From Bacillota bacterium (GTDB lineage: Bacteria > Bacillota > Clostridia > Oscillospirales > JAKOTC01), in assembly GCA_029776465.1 (NCBI GenBank), contig JAKOTC010000191.1, forward strand, positions 1-6,225: a stretch of DNA of 6,225 nucleotides, written 5' to 3'. The number at the start of each line of letters is the position of its first letter. Within the stretch, counting starts at the first letter, position 1. The notes under the pieces are model-generated. The model saw only the letters and a program-made list of their open reading frames with translations. It was not told the DNA's origin and did not search any database. A program made the position numbers and the translations under genes. Positions 1 through 5,639 of this stretch are shown one piece after another.

Positions 1-393
1 AATATCCACGATTTTATCCTGTCTCTTCCCGAGGGATATGAAACCTATATCGGAGAGCGGGGCATCAAGCTGTCCGGCGGTCAGAAGCAGCGAATTTCCA
101 TCGCCCGGGTCTTTTTAAAAAACCCGCCCATCCTGATTCTTGACGAGGCGACCAGCGCTTTGGACAATGTGACCGAAGCGGCGATCCAGGAGTCCCTTGC
201 CAGCCTGTCCCAGGGGCGCACCACCATCGTGGTGGCCCACCGGCTCTCCACCGTAAAGCGGGCGGACGAGATTCTGGTGATGACCGCGGAGGGCATCGTG
301 GAGCGGGGCCGCCACAGCGAACTGCTGAAGAAGGAAAACGGAATCTATGCAGGGCTTTATCGCTCGCAGTTTTCAGAGTATAATATTGATTAG
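1..393 (+). CDS. ABC exporter ATP-binding domain, C-terminal part (5' end off window)
   Basis: The reading frame is open from the first base and runs 130 codons to the TAG at 391-393, so the start and most of the protein lie upstream. What remains is the second half of an ABC nucleotide-binding domain. Visible in order are the signature LSGGQ (window residues 24-28), Walker B ILILDE (44-49) with the catalytic glutamate, the D-loop SALD (52-55), and the H-loop histidine in VVAHR (H80). The sequence then runs through the usual short tail ending in a Y-x-x-L-Y-like segment (residues about 117-122). The wording around [16 protein letters not shown] and AHRLSTV is typical of MsbA/MdlB-type exporters, in which a membrane domain is fused N-terminally to this ATPase; that membrane domain cannot be checked here. 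The substrate is unknown. No terminator separates it from the next gene, which starts 21 bases later, so co-transcription is likely. Any functional tie to the sugar genes is unproven. Confidence 0.93.
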   Translation, partial: NIHDFILSLPEGYETYIGERGIKLSGGQKQRISIARVFLKNPPILILDEATSALDNVTEAAIQESLASLSQGRTTIVVAHRLSTVKRADEILVMTAEGIVERGRHSELLKKENGIYAGLYRSQFSEYNID

Positions 394-402
394 AAAATGA
401 AA

Positions 403-408
403 GGAAGG
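403..408 (+). promoter_or_regulatory. Ribosome binding site deciding the isomerase start
   Basis: GGAAGG lies six bases before the ATG at 415. An in-frame ATG at 397 sits upstream of this motif and would place it inside the coding region. No comparable purine motif precedes 397; the bases before it are the end of the ABC gene and AAA. This favours initiation at 415. Confidence 0.75.
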
Positions 409-414
409 TTGCCT

Positions 415-1263
415 ATGAGTTTCACCCTTTCCGCCTTTGCAGACGAAATCGACATGTCCCTGGATGTTCAGATGGCTGAACTGAAAAAGCATGATATCCG
501 CCATATTGAAATGCGGGGCGTGAACGGCAAAAATATCGCCGACCTGACCCTGGACGAGGCCAGAGCCATTAAAGAACAGCTGGATGACAACGGGTTTAAA
601 ATCTCCGCCCTGGGTTCTCCCATCGGCAAAATTTTAATCACCGACCCCTTTGACCCGCATTATAAAAAGTTTGTCCACCTGCTGGAGTTGGCCGATATCT
701 TAGGTACGGACTACATCCGGATCTTCAGCTTTTATATGCCCAAGGGCCAGGACCCCGAGCAGTATTACGACGAGGTGATCTGGCGGCTGAAACAGCTTAT
801 TGGCGCGGCCAAAAAAGCCGGGAAGATCCTGCTGCATGAAAATGAAAAAGAGATCTACGGGGATACCGCCCCCCGCTGCGAAAAGCTAATGAAGGCTCTT
901 TACGGCCCCAACTTTAAGGCTACCTTCGATCCGGCCAACTTCGTCCAATCCGGACAAAAGGTGGATGAGGCCTATGCAATACTGAAAAAATACATTGCCT
1001 ATGTCCACATCAAGGATGCCCTTTTCTCCGACGGCAGCGTGACCCCCGCCGGGATGGGGGACGGCTGGATCCCCTCTCTGCTGAGTGAGCTGAAAGCCTC
1101 CGGATTTGACGGATTTTTAAGTCTCGAGCCCCATCTGGGGGATTTCGTCGGCTTTGCGGCCTTGGAAACCGGCAACGCCAAGCTGGCCGACAGCAATATG
1201 ACTCCTGCCAAGCGTTTTTCGGTGGCAGTGAAGGCGCTCAATGATATTTTGGAGAAAATTTAA
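415..1263 (+). CDS. Sugar phosphate isomerase/epimerase family protein (xylose isomerase-like TIM barrel)
   Basis: A 282-residue protein from the ATG at 415; starting at 397 would add six residues and engulf the ribosome binding site. Length and pattern fit the AP-endonuclease-2/xylose isomerase-like TIM barrels (PF01261), which include inosose dehydratase IolE, hydroxypyruvate isomerase and ketose 3-epimerases. The four metal and catalytic positions of this fold appear in order at strand ends: E142 in LLHENE, D172 in FDPANF, H198 in YVHIKD and E238 in LSLEPH. The N-terminal SAFADEID and IEMRG (31-35) segments match the first two strands of this group. The protein is probably cytosolic, with no signal peptide. 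It lies 21 bases after the ABC gene and 44 before a Gfo/Idh/MocA dehydrogenase, a pairing common in breakdown of inositols, uncommon hexoses or glycosides. The family assignment is firm; the reaction (isomerisation, epimerisation or dehydration) and substrate are not determined. Confidence 0.88.
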   Translation: MSFTLSAFADEIDMSLDVQMAELKKHDIRHIEMRGVNGKNIADLTLDEARAIKEQLDDNGFKISALGSPIGKILITDPFDPHYKKFVHLLELADILGTDYIRIFSFYMPKGQDPEQYYDEVIWRLKQLIGAAKKAGKILLHENEKEIYGDTAPRCEKLMKALYGPNFKATFDPANFVQSGQKVDEAYAILKKYIAYVHIKDALFSDGSVTPAGMGDGWIPSLLSELKASGFDGFLSLEPHLGDFVGFAALETGNAKLADSNMTPAKRFSVAVKALNDILEKI

Positions 1264-1292
1264 TTGGGGTTTGACCATACAGATATTATACG

Positions 1293-1300
1293 AAGGAAAG
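1293..1300 (+). promoter_or_regulatory. Ribosome binding site of the Gfo/Idh/MocA gene
   Basis: AAGGAAAG ends seven bases before the ATG at 1308, a normal spacing, and supports that start. The rest of the 44-base gap shows no convincing promoter or terminator. Confidence 0.7.
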
Positions 1301-1307
1301 TGAAACC

Positions 1308-2468
1308 ATGAGAAAACTGAAATTCGGTGTGATCGGTTACGGCAACATCGGTGTTCTGCATGTCACCAACTATCTGGCAGGCAAGATGCCCAATGTGGAG
1401 ATCACCGCCATCTGCGACCATAACCCGGCCCGGCTGGAGGTCGCCAGAGCCGCCTATGGAGAGAGGTTTGCCTACTTTGACAATGTGGAGGATTTTTATA
1501 AAAACTCCGGCGTCGAGGCCGCCATTGTCGCTGTCCCCCATTACGACCACCCCAAGTTGGTGATTCAGGGCTTTGAGCACGGGCTTCACATGCTCTGCGA
1601 AAAGCCGGCAGGCGTTTATACCAGCGCCGTGCGGAAAATGAATGAGGCTGCGGAGAAAAGCGGCAAGGTCTTCGGCATGATGTATAACCAGCGCACCAAC
1701 TCCGTTTACCGCAAGGTTCGCGACCTGATTCAAAGCGGGGAACTGGGGGAGATGAAGCGGGTCATCTGGATCATCACCACCTGGTATCGTTCCCAGAGTT
1801 ATTACAATTCTGGCGGATGGCGCGCCACTTGGAGCGGGGAAGGCGGCGGCGTGCTGTTGAACCAGTGCCCCCACCAGCTGGACCTGTGGCAGTGGATGTG
1901 CGGGATGCCCAGCCGTGTCCGGGCCTTTATGAGCTTCGGCGGACACCGCAACATTGAGGTGGAGGACGATGTGACCGCCTATGTGGAATATCCCAACGGC
2001 GCCACCGGACTCTTTGTCACCTCGGTGCATGAAACCCCCGGCACCAACCGCTTGGAGATCACCGGCAACCAGGGCAAGCTGGTGGTGACCAAGGATGAAA
2101 TCACCTTCTGGCGCACCCGCATCGGGGAAAAAGAATTCAACGCCAGCTATACGGGCGGTTTTGGGGAACCCGAGGCCTGGCAGTGCTCCATTCCGATTGA
2201 GGGTGAGGAGACCTCTCATTCCGGCATCTTCGTCAACTTTGCCGACGCGGTGTTGAAGGGCACTCCGCTGATTGCTCCCGGGGTGGAGGGAATCCGAGGC
2301 CTGTCCATCTCCAACGCCATGCATCTGTCGGCCTGGACCGACTCTTGGGTGGATCCCAACAATCTGGATGAAGCCCTGTTTGAAAAACTTTTGCAGGAGC
2401 GGATTCAAAACTCCACCTTTGTTAAGCAGGTGGATAACAAAACGCTGGATACAAGCGGCACCTATTAA
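1308..2468 (+). CDS. Gfo/Idh/MocA family NAD(P)-dependent oxidoreductase
   Basis: A 386-residue protein of normal family length. The N-terminal Rossmann fold opens with VIGYGNIG (residues 8-15; G10, G12 and G15 bind the dinucleotide). The family hallmark EKP is at 98-100, with K99 the expected catalytic/cofactor lysine. The C-terminal sheet domain carries the GGGVLLNQCPHQLD stretch (179-192), where H189 and D192 fit the conserved H-x-x-D. The usual GGG-x-LLD-x-G-x-H has N185 instead of D and P188 just before the histidine; similar variants exist in the family. An aromatic-rich stretch (W159 to W175) precedes it and probably lines the substrate pocket. These cytosolic enzymes oxidise or reduce a hydroxyl/keto group on sugars, inositols or their derivatives; the substrate here is unknown. 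It is probably co-transcribed with the preceding isomerase-family gene, the two plausibly acting on successive forms of one substrate. A hairpin terminator follows within a few bases of the stop. Confidence 0.92.
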   Translation: MRKLKFGVIGYGNIGVLHVTNYLAGKMPNVEITAICDHNPARLEVARAAYGERFAYFDNVEDFYKNSGVEAAIVAVPHYDHPKLVIQGFEHGLHMLCEKPAGVYTSAVRKMNEAAEKSGKVFGMMYNQRTNSVYRKVRDLIQSGELGEMKRVIWIITTWYRSQSYYNSGGWRATWSGEGGGVLLNQCPHQLDLWQWMCGMPSRVRAFMSFGGHRNIEVEDDVTAYVEYPNGATGLFVTSVHETPGTNRLEITGNQGKLVVTKDEITFWRTRIGEKEFNASYTGGFGEPEAWQCSIPIEGEETSHSGIFVNFADAVLKGTPLIAPGVEGIRGLSISNAMHLSAWTDSWVDPNNLDEALFEKLLQERIQNSTFVKQVDNKTLDTSGTY

Positions 2469-2470
2469 TT

Positions 2471-2504
2471 AAAAAAGCAGTGAAGGCTTGCCTTCACTGC
2501 TTTT
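2471..2504. terminator. Bidirectional intrinsic terminator between convergent operons
   Basis: A perfect 10-base-pair stem, GCAGTGAAGG (2477-2486) with CCTTCACTGC (2491-2500), encloses a CTTG loop. It is extended by A4 (2473-2476) pairing with T4 (2501-2504). Read on the plus strand, the stem is followed by TTTTATTT; read on the minus strand, by TTTTTT. It lies between the stop of the oxidoreductase (2466-2468) and the stop of gpsA (2512-2514 on the opposite strand), so it can end both transcripts. On the plus-strand RNA the G-CUUG-C tip belongs to a known unusually stable tetraloop class. Confidence 0.93.
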
Positions 2505-2511
2505 ATTTCTG

Positions 2512-3501
2512 TTATAGTCTCGGTTCGTGTTCCAGCTTTTTGGGTCGACCCATCAAGGCTTTCACCGCCTCCGGGACGGATCCCTGCTGGAAGAGCACCT
2601 TATGCATCTGTTCCACAATGGGCATCTCCACACTTGCTTTTTTGGCCAGCTGGTAGGCGGCGGCAGCGGTGTGATAGCCTTCCACCGTGCCCACCTGGGC
2701 GATGGCCTGTTCCGCGGGGACACCCTGGCCGATTAAAATGCCGGCCCGGCGGTTGCGGCTGTGCATGCTGGTGCAGGTTACAATCAGATCTCCCATGCCC
2801 GACAGGCCGGAGAAGGTTTCCGCCTTGGCTCCCAGCGCCACACCCAAACGGGTCATTTCCACAATGCCCCGGCTCATCAGGGCCGCCTTGGTATTGTCCC
2901 CCAGCCCGAAGCCGTCGCAGATACCGGCCGCCAGGGCGATGGCGTTTTTCAGCGCTCCGCCGTATTCCACCCCGGCCACATCGGTGGAGGAGTAGATGCG
3001 GAAGACATCATTCATCATGGCATCCTGCACTTTTTCGGTGTGCTGGGGCTGGCCCGCGGCCACCACGGTGGTGGGGATGCAGCGGCCCACCTCCTCGGCG
3101 TGGGAGGGTCCGGAAAGCACCACAATGGGGTTTGACAGTTCCTCGCCCAGGATGACGCTCATCCGCTTGTGGCTTTGCTGCTCCAACCCTTTGGTGGCGC
3201 TTACCACGATGGCATGGGGATCGATATAGGGTTTTAAATTCTGAACGGTTTTGCGCAGGGCAAAGGAGGGGACCGCGATCACCACCAGGTCTTTTCCGGC
3301 GGTTTCGGCCAGATCATTGGTGACGGAAATTCCCTCGGGAAGCAGAACCCCCGGCAGGTACTTGGAGTTGGTGTGCCGGGTTTCCATTTCGGCTTTGGTT
3401 TCGGCCTCAAAATGCCAGAGGGTGACGGGCGTGCCGGTTTTATGAAGCATCACCGAGATAGCCGTGCCCCATCCCCCGGCGCCGATGACAATACTGTTCA
3501 T
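2512..3501 (-). CDS. gpsA: Glycerol-3-phosphate dehydrogenase [NAD(P)+] GpsA
   Basis: This cytosolic enzyme reduces dihydroxyacetone phosphate to sn-glycerol-3-phosphate, the backbone of membrane phospholipids. The protein has 329 residues, normal for GpsA. Visible signatures are the dinucleotide-binding GAGGWGTA (7-14), VVIAVPS (73-79), SATKGLE with K104, SGPSHAEEV (130-138), GGALKN with the catalytic lysine K185, GDNTKAAL (201-208), GLSGMGDL (232-239) and HSRNRRAG (247-254). No key residue is missing. The ATG start is supported by AGGGGAG (3509-3515, minus strand) seven bases upstream. It follows plsY after 49 bases, so the gene making glycerol-3-phosphate sits beside the one that acylates it. 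It is the last gene of its transcript and ends at the shared terminator. A small hairpin sits directly against its ribosome binding site. Confidence 0.97.
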   Translation of the reverse strand: MNSIVIGAGGWGTAISVMLHKTGTPVTLWHFEAETKAEMETRHTNSKYLPGVLLPEGISVTNDLAETAGKDLVVIAVPSFALRKTVQNLKPYIDPHAIVVSATKGLEQQSHKRMSVILGEELSNPIVVLSGPSHAEEVGRCIPTTVVAAGQPQHTEKVQDAMMNDVFRIYSSTDVAGVEYGGALKNAIALAAGICDGFGLGDNTKAALMSRGIVEMTRLGVALGAKAETFSGLSGMGDLIVTCTSMHSRNRRAGILIGQGVPAEQAIAQVGTVEGYHTAAAAYQLAKKASVEMPIVEQMHKVLFQQGSVPEAVKALMGRPKKLEHEPRL

Positions 3502-3515
3502 AAAAGTTCTCCCCT

Positions 3516-3532
3516 GTCCGCTTTTTGCGGAC
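3516..3532 (-). other. Small hairpin abutting the gpsA ribosome binding site
   Basis: A perfect 6-base-pair inverted repeat, GTCCGC and GCGGAC, has a 5-base loop (AAAAA on the transcribed strand). It lies in the 49-base plsY-gpsA gap. On the mRNA the stem ends at 3516 and the AGGGGAG binding site begins at the very next base (3515). There is no T-run after the stem, so it is not a normal terminator. It could mark an RNA processing or stabilising site or tune gpsA translation; this is inference. Confidence 0.5.
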
Positions 3533-3550
3533 TTCTTTTATAGTGGTTGG

Positions 3551-4207
3551 TTAGTTTTCCTTTTTCTTAAAGCTCAGTTTCTTTTCGGTTCCCTCCAGCA
3601 GCCGCCGGATATTTGAGCGGTGCTTGAAGATGATGAGAACGGAGATCAGAAGGGATACCAGGGTGGTGTATAACAGATGATCCCCGTTGATGCTGTGCAG
3701 CACATAGGTGGCCACCGGAAGGGAGAGAATGGCCAGAATGGAGGAAGCGGAGACAATCCTGGTTAAGAACATGACCACCGCAAAGACGAAGAAGCAGACG
3801 GCAAAAACCCTGGCGTCCAGTATCAACATTGCGCCTGCGGCGCAGAGGACGCCCTTACCGCCTTTGAAATGGTCAAAAAGGGGAAAAATGTGACCGACAA
3901 TCACCATGAAGGCCGCGGCATAAGCACCGATTACCGGGCTGCCCCCGCAGATCAGGGGATAGAGATAGCCCGCGATGAGGACCGACAGAATGGCCTTGGC
4001 CAGGTCGCCCATCAAAACCAGCAGGGCGGCGAATTTTCCCACACAGCGCAGTACATTGGTGAGCCCCGCATTGCCGCTTCCCATGGTTCGAATGTCCTTT
4101 TTCAGAAAAAGCCGGGTGACGATGATGGCAAAGTTCAGGCTGCCCAGCAAATAAGCAATCGCCGAACAAGCCGCCAGACCGAGGAGAATTTTGATTTCAT
4201 CAGACAT
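3551..4207 (-). CDS. plsY: Glycerol-3-phosphate acyltransferase PlsY
   Basis: This integral membrane enzyme transfers an acyl chain from acyl-phosphate (made by PlsX) to sn-glycerol-3-phosphate, giving lysophosphatidic acid, the first committed step of phospholipid synthesis in most Gram-positive bacteria. It has 218 residues, slightly above the usual ~200. The three conserved loop motifs are present: GSGNAGLTN (43-51), GHIFPLFDHFKGGKGV (105-120), and HRSNIRRLLEGTEKK (196-210). Hydrophobic stretches near 7-34, 59-86, 92-111, 120-148 and 153-194 fit the multi-pass topology. The tail is lysine-rich. The first motif begins GSLN (22-25) rather than the GSxP common in model PlsY proteins. The ATG is preceded by AGGGG (4217-4221, minus strand) nine bases upstream. 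It lies between der (28-base gap) and gpsA (49-base gap), and its product uses what GpsA makes. Confidence 0.96.
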   Translation of the reverse strand: MSDEIKILLGLAACSAIAYLLGSLNFAIIVTRLFLKKDIRTMGSGNAGLTNVLRCVGKFAALLVLMGDLAKAILSVLIAGYLYPLICGGSPVIGAYAAAFMVIVGHIFPLFDHFKGGKGVLCAAGAMLILDARVFAVCFFVFAVVMFLTRIVSASSILAILSLPVATYVLHSINGDHLLYTTLVSLLISVLIIFKHRSNIRRLLEGTEKKLSFKKKEN

Positions 4208-4235
4208 ACATCGATACCCCTTTTTTCAACGAATT

Positions 4236-5561
4236 TTATTTGTCGTTGCCCCGTTCGCGGATCACCATCCGTATGGGGGTGCCCTCCAGCCCGAAGGCCG
4301 CGCGGATCTGATTTTCCAGATACCGCTGATAGGAGTAGTGGAAAATCTCTGCGTTGTTGCAGAAGCAGACGAATGTGGGGGGGCAGGTAGAGGCCTGGGT
4401 CATGTAATAAATTTTCAACCGCTTGCCCTTGTCGGTGGGGGGCTGAACCCGGGCGGTGGCATTGGCAAGCAGGTCATTGAGCACGCCGGTGGAAACCCGC
4501 AGAGTGTTCATGGCATAGGCAGACTTGATCATGTCAAACATCTTGTCCAGCCGCTGTCCGGTTTTGGCGGATATAAAAATAAAGGGGGCATAGGACATAA
4601 AGGAAAAATCGTCGGCCAGCTTTTTGCGCATCTCGTCCATGGTTTTGTCGTTTTTCTCAACGGCATCCCATTTGTTGACGGCAATAATGCAGGCTTTTCC
4701 CGCTTCGTGGGCAAGGCCGGCCACCTTGGAATCCTGCTCGGTGAATCCCTCGGTGGCGTCGATCATGATGACGCAGACATCGGCCCGGTCGATAGCCATC
4801 TCGGAACGGAGGACGCTGTATTTTTCAATGTCCTCGTAGATCTTGGACTGGCGGCGAAGGCCTGCCGTATCAATGAATAAAAACTTGCCGTGGGGATTTT
4901 CGATCAGGGTGTCCACCGCGTCCCGGGTGGTGCCGGGAATATCGGAGACGATGACCCGCTGTTCTCCGGCCAGAGCGTTGATCAGAGAGGATTTGCCCAC
5001 ATTGGGCTTGCCGATGACGGCAACCTTGATGATATCCTCATCCTGTTCTTCCTCCTCGTCCTTTCCCAGCAGGCGGATCACCTCATCCAGCAGGTCGCCG
5101 GTGCCGTGGCCGTGAAGGCTGGAGACAGGGAAGGGGTCGCCCAGGCCCAGATTATAAAACTCATAAAGTTCTGCCGGAGGCGCGCCCACCATGTCAACCT
5201 TGTTGACCACCAGTAAAACGGGTTTTCCGCTTTTGCGGAGAATCCTGGCCACGTCCTGGTCTGCGGCGGTGAGTCCGGCTCTAATGTCGGTTAAAAGCAG
5301 AATCAGGTCGGCCCGCTCGATGGCGATTTCCGCCTGTATTCGCATTTGTTCATAGATATTATCGGGGTTGTTGGGTTCAATACCGCCGGTGTCCACAATG
5401 CGGAAATGGCGGCCAAGCCATTCGCAGTCGGCATAAATGCGGTCACGGGTTACACCCGGCGTGTCCATGACAATGGAGATGCGGCGGCCTGCCAGCTTGT
5501 TAAACAGGGTGGATTTTCCCACGTTGGGCCGCCCGACGATGGCAACGGTTTTCTTCGCCAC
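4236..5561 (-). CDS. der: Ribosome assembly GTPase Der (EngA)
   Basis: Der is an essential GTPase with two G domains that helps mature the 50S ribosomal subunit. All motifs are present in this 441-residue protein, which is of typical length. Domain 1 has GRPNVGKS (10-17), PGVTRDR (35-41), DTGG (57-60), NKVD (120-123) and SSLHG (147-151). An acidic linker rich in E and D (168-176) leads to domain 2: GKPNVGKSS (184-192), PGTTRDA (209-215), DTAG (231-234), NKWD (296-299) and SAKTG (331-335). A C-terminal KH-like domain (about 352-436) contains PPTFV and RYLENQIR and ends near IRERGNDK. This KH domain has three close cysteines (C393, C399, C401). The start is GTG: no in-frame ATG fits the conserved N-terminus, and a binding site precedes it. 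It follows a DUF512 gene after 75 bases and leads into plsY after 28. Confidence 0.97.
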   Translation of the reverse strand: MAKKTVAIVGRPNVGKSTLFNKLAGRRISIVMDTPGVTRDRIYADCEWLGRHFRIVDTGGIEPNNPDNIYEQMRIQAEIAIERADLILLLTDIRAGLTAADQDVARILRKSGKPVLLVVNKVDMVGAPPAELYEFYNLGLGDPFPVSSLHGHGTGDLLDEVIRLLGKDEEEEQDEDIIKVAVIGKPNVGKSSLINALAGEQRVIVSDIPGTTRDAVDTLIENPHGKFLFIDTAGLRRQSKIYEDIEKYSVLRSEMAIDRADVCVIMIDATEGFTEQDSKVAGLAHEAGKACIIAVNKWDAVEKNDKTMDEMRKKLADDFSFMSYAPFIFISAKTGQRLDKMFDMIKSAYAMNTLRVSTGVLNDLLANATARVQPPTDKGKRLKIYYMTQASTCPPTFVCFCNNAEIFHYSYQRYLENQIRAAFGLEGTPIRMVIRERGNDK

Positions 5562-5565
5562 TCGA

Positions 5566-5572
5566 TCCCTTC
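5566..5572 (-). promoter_or_regulatory. Ribosome binding site supporting the GTG start of der
   Basis: GAAGGGA on the minus strand ends four bases before the GTG at 5561-5559. The spacing is a little short but workable. The GTG gives the standard MAKKTVAIVG opening just before the first P-loop; the first internal methionine (residue 32) lies after the P-loop and cannot be the start. Confidence 0.65.
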
Positions 5573-5595
5573 TTTCTATCTTAATTTCTGTCTAT

Positions 5596-5601
5596 ATTGT
5601 A
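5596..5601 (-). promoter_or_regulatory. Possible -10 element upstream of der
   Basis: TACAAT on the minus strand, about 35 bases upstream of the der start, matches five of six -10 consensus positions. The best -35 candidate at a suitable distance (TGGATT, 18 bases upstream) matches only three of six. An internal promoter is possible but weakly supported; read-through from the DUF512 gene is equally plausible. Confidence 0.22.
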
Positions 5602-5616
5602 CACGATTTCCTTTTA

Positions 5617-5639
5617 TAAATCCAGCGGGACCGGATTTA
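5617..5639 (-). other. Inverted repeat overlapping the DUF512 stop, upstream of der
   Basis: TAAATCC (5639-5633, containing the TAA stop) pairs perfectly over 7 base pairs with GGATTTA (5623-5617) around a 9-base loop, GGTCCCGCT. A further G-U pair is possible at the base. The stem is followed on the transcript by UAAAAGG rather than a U-run, so it is not a standard terminator. It may act as a weak attenuator, a processing site or a 3'-end stabiliser, or be incidental. Confidence 0.4.

Noticed and set aside
397..414. Upstream ATG as start of the isomerase gene
   Set aside because: It precedes the GGAAGG binding site and lacks one of its own; the ATG at 415 has correct spacing and gives the usual family N-terminus.
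1271..1288. TTGACC followed by TATTAT-like sequence before the oxidoreductase gene as a promoter
   Set aside because: The two boxes are only about six bases apart, far from the 16-18 needed, and no -10 box lies at the right distance.
1260..2408. A 382-codon open frame on the minus strand opposite the oxidoreductase gene
   Set aside because: It mirrors the codon-position bias of the well-supported plus-strand gene, has no recognisable domain in its glycine/histidine-rich product, and overlaps a clear family protein along its whole length.
2634..3155. Long plus-strand open frames across gpsA
   Set aside because: Low-complexity proline/arginine-rich or histidine/glycine-rich translations opposite an intact gpsA; no binding site or family match.
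4191..4880. A 229-codon plus-strand frame opposite der
   Set aside because: Antisense shadow of a gene with every Der motif intact; its translation is glycine-rich with no domain.
5581..5604. A 7-codon GTG-started leader peptide frame upstream of der (minus strand)
   Set aside because: The AAGGA in front is too close to the GTG, the peptide has no run of a single amino acid as in attenuators, and such short frames are expected by chance.
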